From assembly GCF_003594875.1 (NCBI RefSeq), contig NZ_QZEY01000002.1, positions 682,001 to 746,000 on the forward strand: 64,000 nt of DNA. The letters run 5' to 3'. This document shows, in pieces, positions 1 to 9,677 of the stretch. The position numbers and the translations under genes are program-made. Position 1 is the stretch's first letter. The number at the start of each line of letters is the position of its first letter. The notes under the pieces were generated by a model. The model worked only from the letters and a program-made list of their open reading frames with translations, did not search any database and was not told the origin of the DNA. The stretch comes from Bailinhaonella thermotolerans. GTDB lineage: Bacteria > Actinomycetota > Actinomycetes > Streptosporangiales > Streptosporangiaceae.

Positions 1-30
1 GCCCGTCGAGATGTGACCGGGCGTACGGCG

Positions 31-55
31 AAGGCCCCGGGGAACCCGGGGCCTT
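31..55. terminator. Hairpin terminator downstream of parE-like gene
   Basis: A perfect 11-bp inverted repeat (AAGGCCCCGGG, loop GAA, CCCGGGGCCTT) lies 37 bp beyond the stop codon of the minus-strand topoisomerase gene. The stem is G+C rich with no strong T run, as is usual for actinobacterial terminators. The rest of positions 1-91 holds no gene. Confidence 0.6.
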
Positions 56-91
56 CCTCGCGCCTTCCCCGCCCGGGGGCGCCGCGCCCGG

Positions 92-2179
<2,088 letters not shown>

Positions 2180-2189
2180 ACCAGCTCCC

Positions 2190-2230
2190 GATCACCTATC
2201 GAACACGTGTGCGTAAGCCTACCGGTGATC
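2190..2230. promoter_or_regulatory. Inverted repeat GATCACC/GGTGATC upstream of parE-like gene
   Basis: GATCACC (2190-2196) and GGTGATC (2224-2230) form 7-bp inverted arms around a 27-bp spacer containing CACGTG (2204-2209). The element lies 11-51 bp before the topoisomerase start and could bind a regulator or respond to supercoiling. No known motif is recognised. Confidence 0.25.
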
Positions 2231-2352
2231 ACACCGTAGCGCGTCCAGGCTCGCCGGGAGCGAGGTTACAGCGCTTGTGATCGCATCCGCCTCCGCGTTC
2301 CGTCCCGCGAGAGGGATCCCCCGCTCCTTCGCGTCCACTCGTCCCCCGAACC

Positions 2353-2396
2353 GCGTCCCCCCAACCCCACCCCCGCGTCCCCCCAACCCCGCCCCC
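2353..2396. repeat. 22-bp C-rich tandem duplication
   Basis: Two adjacent 22-bp copies (2353-2374 and 2375-2396) begin GCGTCCCCCCAACCCC and differ by one base. They sit in a C-rich tract (about 2340-2420) in the 397-bp gap between the divergent topoisomerase and the small zinc-ribbon gene. The complementary strand has several G runs that could form a quadruplex. No gene is seen in the gap. Confidence 0.7.
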
Positions 2397-2576
2397 GGGC
2401 CGCCCGCCCACCTCCCGGGCGGGTCCCGCCCCCTGCCGGCACCGGGCCCTCCGGGCGTCACCAGGGGCCTCAGAGACCTCATTCCGCTCTCGGCGTACTC
2501 AGGATGCGGTTGGGAACGTCTGCGTCCGGTTAGATGTTGTCCAAAGTGACTGACGCCAGCACAAGAAAGGCGACAC

Positions 2577-2807
2577 GTGACTGGAGCTCTCGCCCCCACC
2601 AAGCCGCTGATGGCCGCGGACAGATGCGACCGCTGCGGCGCCCAGGCATATATTCGTGCGACCCTGCCGGTAGGCGGGGAGCTGCTGTTCTGCGCCCACC
2701 ACGGGCGTCAGCACGTGGCCGCGTTGCGCGACAAGGGCGCCGAGATCCAGGACGAATCTGCACGTCTCAGCGAAACCCCCGCGACCGCCGCCAACGGCGA
2801 CCGCTGA
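2577..2807 (+). CDS. Small zinc-ribbon-like protein (DUF7455 type)
   Basis: A 76-aa soluble protein of a type very common in actinobacteria but without an assigned job. A central motif CDRCG followed about 20 residues later by CAHHG supplies potential metal ligands, so a small zinc ribbon is likely. The GTG start is chosen because GAAAGG lies 6 nt upstream and because it removes a poorly conserved-looking N-terminal extension. It is transcribed away from the topoisomerase gene and ends in a hairpin at 2831-2859, so it appears monocistronic. The family assignment is from memory of similar actinobacterial sequences; the metal site is inferred from the Cys/His pattern. Confidence 0.75.
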   Translation: MTGALAPTKPLMAADRCDRCGAQAYIRATLPVGGELLFCAHHGRQHVAALRDKGAEIQDESARLSETPATAANGDR

Positions 2808-2830
2808 CAACTCCCTATAGATGACCATCG

Positions 2831-2859
2831 GGCGGAGGTCCCACCCAGGGGCCTCCGCC
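2831..2859. terminator. Bidirectional hairpin terminator
   Basis: A 12-bp stem (GGCGGAGGTCCC / GGGGCCTCCGCC, one G-T wobble) with a 5-nt loop lies 23 bp after the zinc-ribbon gene and before the convergent GNAT gene. A GCCGTACGGC palindrome follows at 2924-2933. Confidence 0.65.
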
Positions 2860-2988
2860 TGAGCTTTCCCGCCCCGCCGCGCTCCGCCGCCCGACGCGGA
2901 CCGCGCCGGGCCGCGGGGCTCCTGCCGTACGGCTCCCGCCAGGGCTCAGGCCGCGCGGCGGTGACGGCGCGGCTGAACCGGGCGCGGG

Positions 2989-3750
2989 TCAGGGCTTGAC
3001 GCGGTAGTGGTAGCCGCCGCGGACGGTGAAGCCCTCGCTCTCGTACAGCGCGCGGGCGCCGGCGTTCGCCTCGGTGACCGCGAGGTACGCCTCACGCGCG
3101 CCGTCCCCGCACGCCATGAGGGCGCGCAGCACGCGCCGGGCCAGGCCCTTGCGCCGCGCCTCCGGCCGGGTCGCCATGCAGTAGACGCCGAGGCTGTCGC
3201 CCTGCCGTACGGCGCGGCCGACGGCGCCGGGGCCGTCCCCCGGGCTCTCCGGGTCCCTCGCCGACGCGTAGACGGCCGGCACCCCGGTCAGGATGCGCTC
3301 GCCCACCCGCCGCGCGTCCTCGCCGGCGTGCCGTCCCCCGTCCACCGCCCACCAGGTGCCGACCCACGCCGCGTCCGGCGCGTCCGCGAGCTCCACGCCC
3401 GGAACGCCGGATCCGCCCGGCTCGTCACGCCCTCCGCCCGTCCCGGGGCGGCTCGCGGGCAGCGGCGCGGTCATGAGGAGCGTCGGGTCCGCCACGCGAT
3501 AGCCGCGCCCGGCCAGTTCCCTGTCGAGGTCCTCGTCCGTCACCGTGAACACGCAGGGCAGCCCGCGCGCGGCGTAGAAGTCCTCGGCGGCGTCCACGGC
3601 GGCGTCCACGTCGTCCGGGACGCCCGGCGCGAGCACGCTGTTCGCCCGCTTCGTCACCCCCCGGGCGTACCGGAACGTCCACGGCCCCCGGGCCGCCTCC
3701 TCCAGAGCAGGCCAGGCAGAAGCGACAAGCATGGCATAACCCGTACTCAT
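2989..3750 (-). CDS. GNAT family N-acetyltransferase
   Basis: A 253-aa predicted acetyl-CoA-dependent N-acetyltransferase of unknown substrate. The C-terminal third has the GNAT fold signature: a beta strand (VYCMATRPEAR), the acetyl-CoA pyrophosphate loop RRKGLA, and the later NAGARALYESEGF segment. The N-terminal half (about residues 1-120) is poorly conserved and may be a degenerate second GNAT lobe. No Shine-Dalgarno sequence precedes the ATG; TAGCAT ends 8 nt upstream, so a leaderless transcript is possible. It diverges from the carbohydrate ABC operon, with a TAACCG-TT-CGGTTA operator-like element in the 85-bp gap. Confidence 0.82.
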   Translation of the reverse strand: MSTGYAMLVASAWPALEEAARGPWTFRYARGVTKRANSVLAPGVPDDVDAAVDAAEDFYAARGLPCVFTVTDEDLDRELAGRGYRVADPTLLMTAPLPASRPGTGGGRDEPGGSGVPGVELADAPDAAWVGTWWAVDGGRHAGEDARRVGERILTGVPAVYASARDPESPGDGPGAVGRAVRQGDSLGVYCMATRPEARRKGLARRVLRALMACGDGAREAYLAVTEANAGARALYESEGFTVRGGYHYRVKP

Positions 3751-3762
3751 GGGAGCAGATGC

Positions 3763-3776
3763 TAACCGTTCGGTTA
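3763..3776. promoter_or_regulatory. Operator-like inverted repeat TAACCG-TT-CGGTTA
   Basis: A 14-bp element with 6-bp inverted arms lies between the divergent GNAT gene (start 3750) and the sugar ABC operon (start 3836). Its AACCGTTCGGTT core resembles many TetR-type operators. It overlaps the likely -10 region of the GNAT gene (TAGCAT). No TetR gene is adjacent, so a regulator would act in trans. Confidence 0.5.
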
Positions 3777-3835
3777 TGGCCGGAGTTTGAAGCCCTGCTC
3801 AGGGGAAGGCACGGGTCACGACCGTGGGAGGTGCC

Positions 3836-5197
3836 ATGCCCCTGACTTCGCCGTCCCTGAATCCGCCGCGTCCCGCCCGCCGTCTCACCGCCGCGGCCGC
3901 CGCGCTCGCCCTCGCCCTCACCGGCTGCGGCGGCGTCGGCTCCAAGGGAGGCGGGGCCGGCACCCTCACCACCATGGGGTTCGGCTTCCCCGACGAGATC
4001 GCCACGACCCGGGTGGACCTGTTCAAGAAGGCCAACCCCGACGTGAACGTGCGGGTGAACCAGGGCCAGTTCGACGAGCAGGCGTTCCTGTCCGCCGTGG
4101 CCGGCGGCAACCCGCCGGACGTGGCCTACATGTCCCGCGACCGCCTGGGCACGTACGCCGCGCGCGGGGCGATCCAGCCGCTGGACGACTGCATCGCGCA
4201 GGAGCGGATCGCCACCGACGACTTCCGCCCGGCCGCCGCGCAGCAGGTGCTGTACGGCGGGCGGTGGTACGGCATCCCCGAGTTCTACAACTCGATCGTG
4301 CTCGTGGTGAACGACAAGGCGGCCCGGGAGGCCGGCGTCGACCCCGCGAAGATCAGCACGGCGGACTGGGAGGGGCTGCGCCGCCTGGCCAAGCGCATGC
4401 ACAAGGCCTCCGGCTCCAAGATCGAGCGGTTCGGGTTCTACCCCAAGCTGCCGGAGTTCCTGCCGCTGTGGGCCAAGGCCAACGGCGCGGAGCTGCTCTC
4501 CGGGGACGGGCGCACCTCGCTGCTGGACAACCCCAAGGTCACCGAGGCCCTGGAGTTCGCCACCGGCCTGCTGGACGAGCAGGGCGGGTGGAAGGCCCTG
4601 AAGTCCATGACCGACACCTTCGACTACTTCGGCGCGGAGAACCCCTTCGTCAAGGACCGGATCGGGGCGATGCTGACCGAGCAGTTCCTCGTCACGTCCA
4701 TGGCCAACACCTCCCCGGACGCGGCGATCACCGTGCTGCCGTTCACCGACCGGCGGGGCGTCCCGATCAACTACGTGGGCGGGAACGCCTGGGTGATCCC
4801 CAAGGGCGCGCGCAACCCGGACGCCGCCTGCAAGTGGATCAAGACGATGACCGCCGCCGAGAGCTGGATCACCGCGGCCCGCGCCCGCGCCGACAAGCGC
4901 GCCAAGGAGGGCAAGATCTACACCGGCACCTACACCGCCAACGCCAGGGCCGACCAGACGATCTTCACGCAGATCGTGAGGCCGAGCGGGCGCAAGCCGT
5001 ACGACGACGCGGTGAAGACGATCCTGAAGGTGCAGGACGCCGGGTTCGTGGTGCCGCCGTCGGGCGCGGCGGCCGAGTTCCGCAAGGCGTGGGAGGACGC
5101 CGCGATCCGGGTGATCTTCGGGCGGCAGAAGGCGGGACCGTCGCTGAGACAGGCGCACGGGGAGGCGCAGAAGGCGCTGGACGACGTGGGCGGCTGA
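3836..5197 (+). CDS. ABC transporter sugar-binding lipoprotein (UgpB/MalE-like)
   Basis: A 453-aa extracellular solute-binding protein of family 1, which captures an oligosaccharide or glycerol-phosphate-type ligand for the two permeases that follow. An Arg-rich n-region and a hydrophobic stretch end in the lipobox LALTGC (about residue 30), so it should be lipid-anchored outside the membrane. The body has typical landmarks: AGGNPPDVAYMSRDRLGTY, GIPEFYNSIVLVVN, and a late GGNAWVIPKGARNPDAACKW segment. The ATG at 3836 is favoured over the in-frame GTG at 3824 because GGAGG overlaps the latter. The operon has no ATPase gene; actinobacterial sugar importers commonly share an MsiK-type ATPase encoded elsewhere. 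Confidence 0.88.
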   Translation: MPLTSPSLNPPRPARRLTAAAAALALALTGCGGVGSKGGGAGTLTTMGFGFPDEIATTRVDLFKKANPDVNVRVNQGQFDEQAFLSAVAGGNPPDVAYMSRDRLGTYAARGAIQPLDDCIAQERIATDDFRPAAAQQVLYGGRWYGIPEFYNSIVLVVNDKAAREAGVDPAKISTADWEGLRRLAKRMHKASGSKIERFGFYPKLPEFLPLWAKANGAELLSGDGRTSLLDNPKVTEALEFATGLLDEQGGWKALKSMTDTFDYFGAENPFVKDRIGAMLTEQFLVTSMANTSPDAAITVLPFTDRRGVPINYVGGNAWVIPKGARNPDAACKWIKTMTAAESWITAARARADKRAKEGKIYTGTYTANARADQTIFTQIVRPSGRKPYDDAVKTILKVQDAGFVVPPSGAAAEFRKAWEDAAIRVIFGRQKAGPSLRQAHGEAQKALDDVGG

Positions 5198-5198
5198 G

Positions 5199-6095
5199 GT
5201 GGGCGTCTCCACGCGGTGGGCCTATGTGTTCATGCTGCCCTGGCTGCTGGGCCTGGTGATATTCCAGGCCGGGCCCATGATCGCCAGCCTGGTCCTGTCG
5301 TTCACCGAGTACGACCTGATCGGGAGCCCGGCGTTCGTCGGGTTCGACAACTACCGGCGGATGATGGAGGACCCGCAGGTCGCGCGGAGTGTCTACAACA
5401 CCGCGTACTACACCGTCCTGCACGTGCCGCTGGCGATCGGGCTGGCGCTGGTCCTGGCGCTCATGCTCAACCGGATCACCGGGCGCGCCGCCGGGGTCTT
5501 CCGGACGATCTTCTACCTGCCGTCGATGACGCCCTACGTCGCGGTGGGCGTGCTGTTCCTGTTCCTGCTGAACGGGCAGGCGGGCGTGGTCAACCAGTTC
5601 CTGGCGCTGTTCGGGATCGACGGGCCGCAGTGGACGACCGACCCGGCCTGGATCAAGCCGGGCATCGTCCTGATGAGCCTGTGGAACCTCGGCAGCACCA
5701 CGATCATCCTCTTCGCCGCCCTGCGCAACGTCCCGGGCGAGCTGTACGAGGCGGCGCTGATCGACGGCGCGGGGCCCTGGCAGCGGTTCCGGGGCGTCAC
5801 GCTCCCGATGATCAGCGGGGCGCTGTTCTTCGTGGTGATCATCAACACGATCGCCTCGCTCCAGCTCTTCGACCAGGTCTACACGATGTTCTTCGGCAAC
5901 CAGATCGCCCAGCAGTCGTACGGCGACAGCGCGCTGTTCTTCGTGGTGTACCTGTTCCAGCAGGGCTTCCAGTTCCTGGACATGGGGTACGCCTCGGCGC
6001 TGGCCTGGCTGCTGTTCGCGGTGATCGCCGTGATCACGTTCGTGCAGGTCAAGGTGGGCAACCGGTTCGTCTACTACGAGGCCGAGGAACGCTGA
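5199..6095 (+). CDS. ABC transporter permease (MalF/UgpA-like)
   Basis: A 298-aa inner-membrane permease with six predicted TM helices, starting at WAYVFMLPWLLGLVIF. The EAA loop that docks the ATPase is clear: ELYEAALIDGAGPWQRFRGV near residue 185. The GTG start lies one base past the stop of the binding-protein gene, and the stop overlaps the start of the next permease (TGATG), so translation is coupled. It would form the heterodimeric channel with the next gene product. Confidence 0.9.
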   Translation: MGVSTRWAYVFMLPWLLGLVIFQAGPMIASLVLSFTEYDLIGSPAFVGFDNYRRMMEDPQVARSVYNTAYYTVLHVPLAIGLALVLALMLNRITGRAAGVFRTIFYLPSMTPYVAVGVLFLFLLNGQAGVVNQFLALFGIDGPQWTTDPAWIKPGIVLMSLWNLGSTTIILFAALRNVPGELYEAALIDGAGPWQRFRGVTLPMISGALFFVVIINTIASLQLFDQVYTMFFGNQIAQQSYGDSALFFVVYLFQQGFQFLDMGYASALAWLLFAVIAVITFVQVKVGNRFVYYEAEER

Positions 6096-6922
6096 TGCCG
6101 CGCCGGATCTTCTTCCTGGTGATGCTCGGGGCGGCCTCGGCGCTCTTCCTGTACCCGTTCGTGTGGCTGGTGGTGGCGGCGCTCAAGCCGCGCACGCACA
6201 CGTTCTCGAACGTGTTCCTGCCGTGGCCGTCGCCGTTCGCCCCGGAGAACCTGGTCGCCGTCTGGGAGGCCGCTCCCATGCTGGCGTGGCTGGGCAACAC
6301 GCTCCTGATCGGCCTCATGGCGGCGGCGACCGTGACGATCTCCAGCGCCTTCGTGGCGTTCGGGTTCGCCTACTTCCGGTTCCCCGGCCGGAACCTGCTG
6401 TTCGCCTCGGTGCTGGGCACGATGATGCTCCCGGCGGTGGTGACGCTCGTCCCGACGTACCTGATCTGGAACACCCTCGGGCTGACCGGGACCCAGGTCC
6501 CGCTGTGGGCGGCGAACGTGTTCGGGTCGGCGTTCTACGTCTTCCTGCTGCGCCAGTTCTTCCTGGGCCTGCCGAGGTACGTCTTCGAGGCGGCCCGGGT
6601 GGACGGGGCGTCGTACCTGGACCTGTTCTGGCGCATCGCGGTGCCGCTGGCCCGCCCCGCGATGATCATCGCGTTCGTGTTCGAGCTCAAGGCGAGCTGG
6701 TTCGACCTGATGAAACCGCTGATCTACGTGCAGGATCCGGCCCTGTTCACGCTGCCGCGCGGGCTGAAGGCGATCGTGGACCAGTTCTACCAGGGCGGCG
6801 ACCCCAAGTGGGAGATCGTGCTCGCCGCGAGCGTGATCACCACGCTGCCGCTGATCGTGGTGTTCTTCCTGGGCCAGCGGTACTTCGTCCAGGGCATCGC
6901 CACCACCGGGCGGCGCGGCTGA
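6095..6922 (+). CDS. ABC transporter permease (MalG/UgpE-like)
   Basis: A 275-aa second permease with about six TM helices. The EAA motif reads VFEAARVDGASYLDLFWRI near residue 165. The start overlaps the preceding stop codon. The C-terminus GQRYFVQGIATTGRRG matches the family ending (Q-x-x-F-V-x-G). Together with the binding protein at 3836 and a shared ATPase it should import a carbohydrate; the substrate cannot be read from sequence. Confidence 0.9.
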   Translation: MPRRIFFLVMLGAASALFLYPFVWLVVAALKPRTHTFSNVFLPWPSPFAPENLVAVWEAAPMLAWLGNTLLIGLMAAATVTISSAFVAFGFAYFRFPGRNLLFASVLGTMMLPAVVTLVPTYLIWNTLGLTGTQVPLWAANVFGSAFYVFLLRQFFLGLPRYVFEAARVDGASYLDLFWRIAVPLARPAMIIAFVFELKASWFDLMKPLIYVQDPALFTLPRGLKAIVDQFYQGGDPKWEIVLAASVITTLPLIVVFFLGQRYFVQGIATTGRRG

Positions 6923-6943
6923 CCCCGGGTAAGCTCGCCTTCC

Positions 6944-7672
6944 GTGCTTGTACTGCTGCCGCCGTCCGAGGGCAAGGCCGACGCCGGGGACGGCCCGCCC
7001 CTCGACCCGTCCGCCCTGAGCTTCCCCGCGCTCGCCGGGCCCCGCGAGCGCGTCCTCGACGCGCTCACCCGGGTCTGCTCGGGCCCGGACGCGGCCGCCG
7101 TGCTCGGCCTCTCCCCCGGCCTGGCCGGCGAGGCCGCGAAGAACCTGGCGATCCGCGAGGCCCCCACGCTGACCGCCGCCGAGCTCTACACCGGCGTCCT
7201 CTACGACAACCTGGGCCTGGCCACGCTGGGCGCCGCCGCGGACTCGGTGATCATCTTCTCCGGCCTGTGGGGCGCGCTCCGCGTGACCGACCGCGTCCCG
7301 CCGTACCGCCTGTCCATGTCCGTACGGCTCCCGCCGCTGGGCGGGCTGGCCGCGTTCTGGCGCCCGGCGCTGACCGCCGCGCTCCCGTCCGACCGGCTGA
7401 TCGTGGACATGCGGTCCGCCCCCTACGCCGCGGCCTGGCGCGCCCCGGGCGCGGTGGCCGTGCGCGTCCTGCGGGAGACGATCGTGAACGGCGCGCCGAG
7501 GCGCACGGTGGTGAGCCACATGGCCAAGGCCACCCGGGGAGCGGTCGCCCGGGCCCTCCTGCTCAGCGGCGCCGGCCCGGAGACCCCCGAGGACCTGGCC
7601 AAGCTCCTCCACGACCTCGGCCACACCGCCGAGCTCGACGGCCGCCGCCTGGACATCGTGATCCCGGGCTGA
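6944..7672 (+). CDS. yaaA: YaaA family peroxide-stress protein (DUF328)
   Basis: A 242-aa protein beginning MLVLLPPSEGK, the hallmark of the YaaA/DUF328 family. In E. coli YaaA limits intracellular free iron and DNA damage during peroxide stress; the biochemical mechanism is not settled. Other family landmarks here are YTGVLYDNLGL and the ELDGRRLDIV ending. The GTG start has no Shine-Dalgarno sequence, but TAAGCT ends 8 nt before it, so it may be leaderless with its own promoter just after the permease stop. It ends before a perfect 15-bp terminator shared with the convergent sigma gene. Confidence 0.88.
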   Translation: MLVLLPPSEGKADAGDGPPLDPSALSFPALAGPRERVLDALTRVCSGPDAAAVLGLSPGLAGEAAKNLAIREAPTLTAAELYTGVLYDNLGLATLGAAADSVIIFSGLWGALRVTDRVPPYRLSMSVRLPPLGGLAAFWRPALTAALPSDRLIVDMRSAPYAAAWRAPGAVAVRVLRETIVNGAPRRTVVSHMAKATRGAVARALLLSGAGPETPEDLAKLLHDLGHTAELDGRRLDIVIPG

Positions 7673-7717
7673 GCGCCCCCGGCCGCGCGCGACGCGCTCC
7701 ACGGCCGGCGAACGGCG

Positions 7718-7752
7718 GAAGGCGCCGCCTCCGGGAGGGAGGCGGCGCCTTC
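7718..7752. terminator. Perfect 15-bp bidirectional terminator
   Basis: Arms GAAGGCGCCGCCTCC (7718-7732) and GGAGGCGGCGCCTTC (7738-7752) enclose a 5-nt loop. The hairpin sits between the converging yaaA and sigma-factor genes and can end both transcripts. Confidence 0.8.
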
Positions 7753-7799
7753 GCGCGTGTCAGGTCTCGTCCCCGGTCGCCGTCGTCCGAGGAGCCCGG

Positions 7800-9440
7800 T
7801 CAGTCCAGGTAGTCGCGCAGGACCTGGGAGCGGGACGGGTGGCGGAGCTTGGACATCGTCTTGGACTCGATCTGGCGGATGCGCTCACGCGTCACGCCGT
7901 AGACCTTGCCGATCTCGTCCAGGGTCTTCGGCTGGCCGTCGGTCAGGCCGAACCGCATCGAGACCACACCCGCCTCGCGCTCGGACAGGGTGTCGAGCAC
8001 GGAGTGGAGCTGCTCCTGGAGCAGGGTGAACGACACGGCGTCGGCCGGGACGATCGCCTCGGAGTCCTCGATGAGGTCGCCGAACTCGCTGTCGCCCTCC
8101 TCGCCCAGCGGGGTGTGCAGGGAGATGGGCTCGCGGCCGTACTTCTGGACCTCGATGACCTTCTCGGGGGTCATGTCGAGCTCGCGGGCCAGCTCCTCCG
8201 GGGTCGGCTCGCGGCCGAGGTCCTGGAGCATCTGGCGCTGCACCCGGGCCAGCTTGTTGATCACTTCGACCATGTGGACCGGGATGCGGATGGTCCGCGC
8301 CTGGTCGGCCATGGCCCGGGTGATCGCCTGGCGGATCCACCACGTGGCGTACGTGGAGAACTTGTAGCCCTTGGTGTAGTCGAACTTCTCGACCGCGCGG
8401 ATCAGGCCCAGGTTGCCCTCCTGGATCAGGTCCAGGAAGAGCATGCCGCGGCCGGTGTAGCGCTTGGCCAGCGAGACCACGAGCCGGAGGTTGGCCTCCA
8501 GCAGGTGGTTCTTGGCCCGGCGGCCGTCCTCGGCGATCCACTCCAGCTCGAAGCGCACGTCGTTCGGGAGCTGGTCGGCGTCGTTGGCGAGCTGCTCCTC
8601 GGCGAACAGCCCGGCCTCGATGCGCTTGGCCAGCTCGACCTCCTGCTCGGCGTTGAGCAGCGGGACCTTGCCGATCTGCTTGAGGTAGTCCTTGACCGGG
8701 TCGGCGGTCGCACCGGCCACCGCGACCTGCGCGGCCGGAGCGTCCTCGTCGTCGTCGACGAGGACGATGATCTCCTCTTCGGTCTCGGGGCCGCCCTCGG
8801 CGCCCGGCTTGGCCGGGACCTCGTCGTCGCCCTCGGAGTCGGCCTCGACGGCCGTCTCCTCCTCGACGACCTCGTCGGTCTCGAGGTCGTCGAAGTCGAT
8901 CAGCTCTTCCTCGACGTCGGCGAGGTCGAGGTCCTCGTCCTCGACCGCGTCGGCGGCCTTGGCCTTGACGGCCGGCCCGGCGACCTTGCCGGCGGCCTTC
9001 GCGGGGGCGGCCGGATCGGCCTTGGGCTTGGCCTTGGCCGCCGGCTTCGCGGCGGGCTCGGCCTTCTTCCTGGCGGGGGCCGCCTTCTTGGCCGGAGCCT
9101 GCGGCTTGGCCTCGGCGGGGGCGCCGACCACCGCGGTGACGGTCTCCGGCTGCTGCTCCTTCGCAGCCGCGGCGGCCGTCTTGGGCTTGCGCGGGGTCTG
9201 GCGCTTGGCGGGGCGCTTGGCGGCGGAGTCGGCGGCCGACAGGCGCACCGTCACGCCTTCCCGGCTGAGACTGCGGAGGACGCTCGCAGCCCTCTCGACG
9301 GGGATGCTAGCTTCCTCGAAAGCGTTGCGGACATCCTCGGGTTCGAGGAAACCCTGCGAGCGCCCACGCTCGATCAGCCGCTGAATCACGGGCTCGTTCA
9401 GCTCGGATGGCTTGGAGCGAGTCGAACTTGCAGGCGACAC
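7800..9440 (-). CDS. hrdB: Principal sigma factor, HrdB/RpoD type
   Basis: A 546-aa group 1 sigma-70 factor. Residues 10-70 form a divergent region 1.1; residues 75-165 are Lys/Ala/Pro rich; residues 165-235 are strongly acidic. Region 1.2 begins at [16 protein letters not shown] (247-262). Region 2 carries [31 protein letters not shown] and the -10 recognition segment [11 protein letters not shown] (362-373). Region 3 follows, and region 4 ends in [20 protein letters not shown] (-35 helix-turn-helix, 507-526). The GTG at 9440 is chosen because AGAGG lies 5-6 nt upstream; an upstream in-frame start would add 36 unlikely residues. The same-strand neighbour is the PP2C phosphatase, 237 bp upstream. 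It should be essential. Confidence 0.95.
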   Translation of the reverse strand: MSPASSTRSKPSELNEPVIQRLIERGRSQGFLEPEDVRNAFEEASIPVERAASVLRSLSREGVTVRLSAADSAAKRPAKRQTPRKPKTAAAAAKEQQPETVTAVVGAPAEAKPQAPAKKAAPARKKAEPAAKPAAKAKPKADPAAPAKAAGKVAGPAVKAKAADAVEDEDLDLADVEEELIDFDDLETDEVVEEETAVEADSEGDDEVPAKPGAEGGPETEEEIIVLVDDDEDAPAAQVAVAGATADPVKDYLKQIGKVPLLNAEQEVELAKRIEAGLFAEEQLANDADQLPNDVRFELEWIAEDGRRAKNHLLEANLRLVVSLAKRYTGRGMLFLDLIQEGNLGLIRAVEKFDYTKGYKFSTYATWWIRQAITRAMADQARTIRIPVHMVEVINKLARVQRQMLQDLGREPTPEELARELDMTPEKVIEVQKYGREPISLHTPLGEEGDSEFGDLIEDSEAIVPADAVSFTLLQEQLHSVLDTLSEREAGVVSMRFGLTDGQPKTLDEIGKVYGVTRERIRQIESKTMSKLRHPSRSQVLRDYLD

Positions 9441-9677
9441 GAACACCTCTCGAACGAACGTGTGGCGAGAACGGACCTGGTGCCCTGAGCGGGCGCTGCC
9501 TGTCGGGCGGTCAGGTCGCGCGGACCGCGGCGTACCTGCCCTGTGCATTCTGGCATGGCGCTGCGATCCATACGGCCCCCTCCCGGCGGGTTGGTCTCCA
9601 CCCTAGGCCGCTGAAAGCAGTACTGCGTACGTTCAGAGGCCACCGAGACCCGAAAGCAACGCATATGTTCGCTCTTG

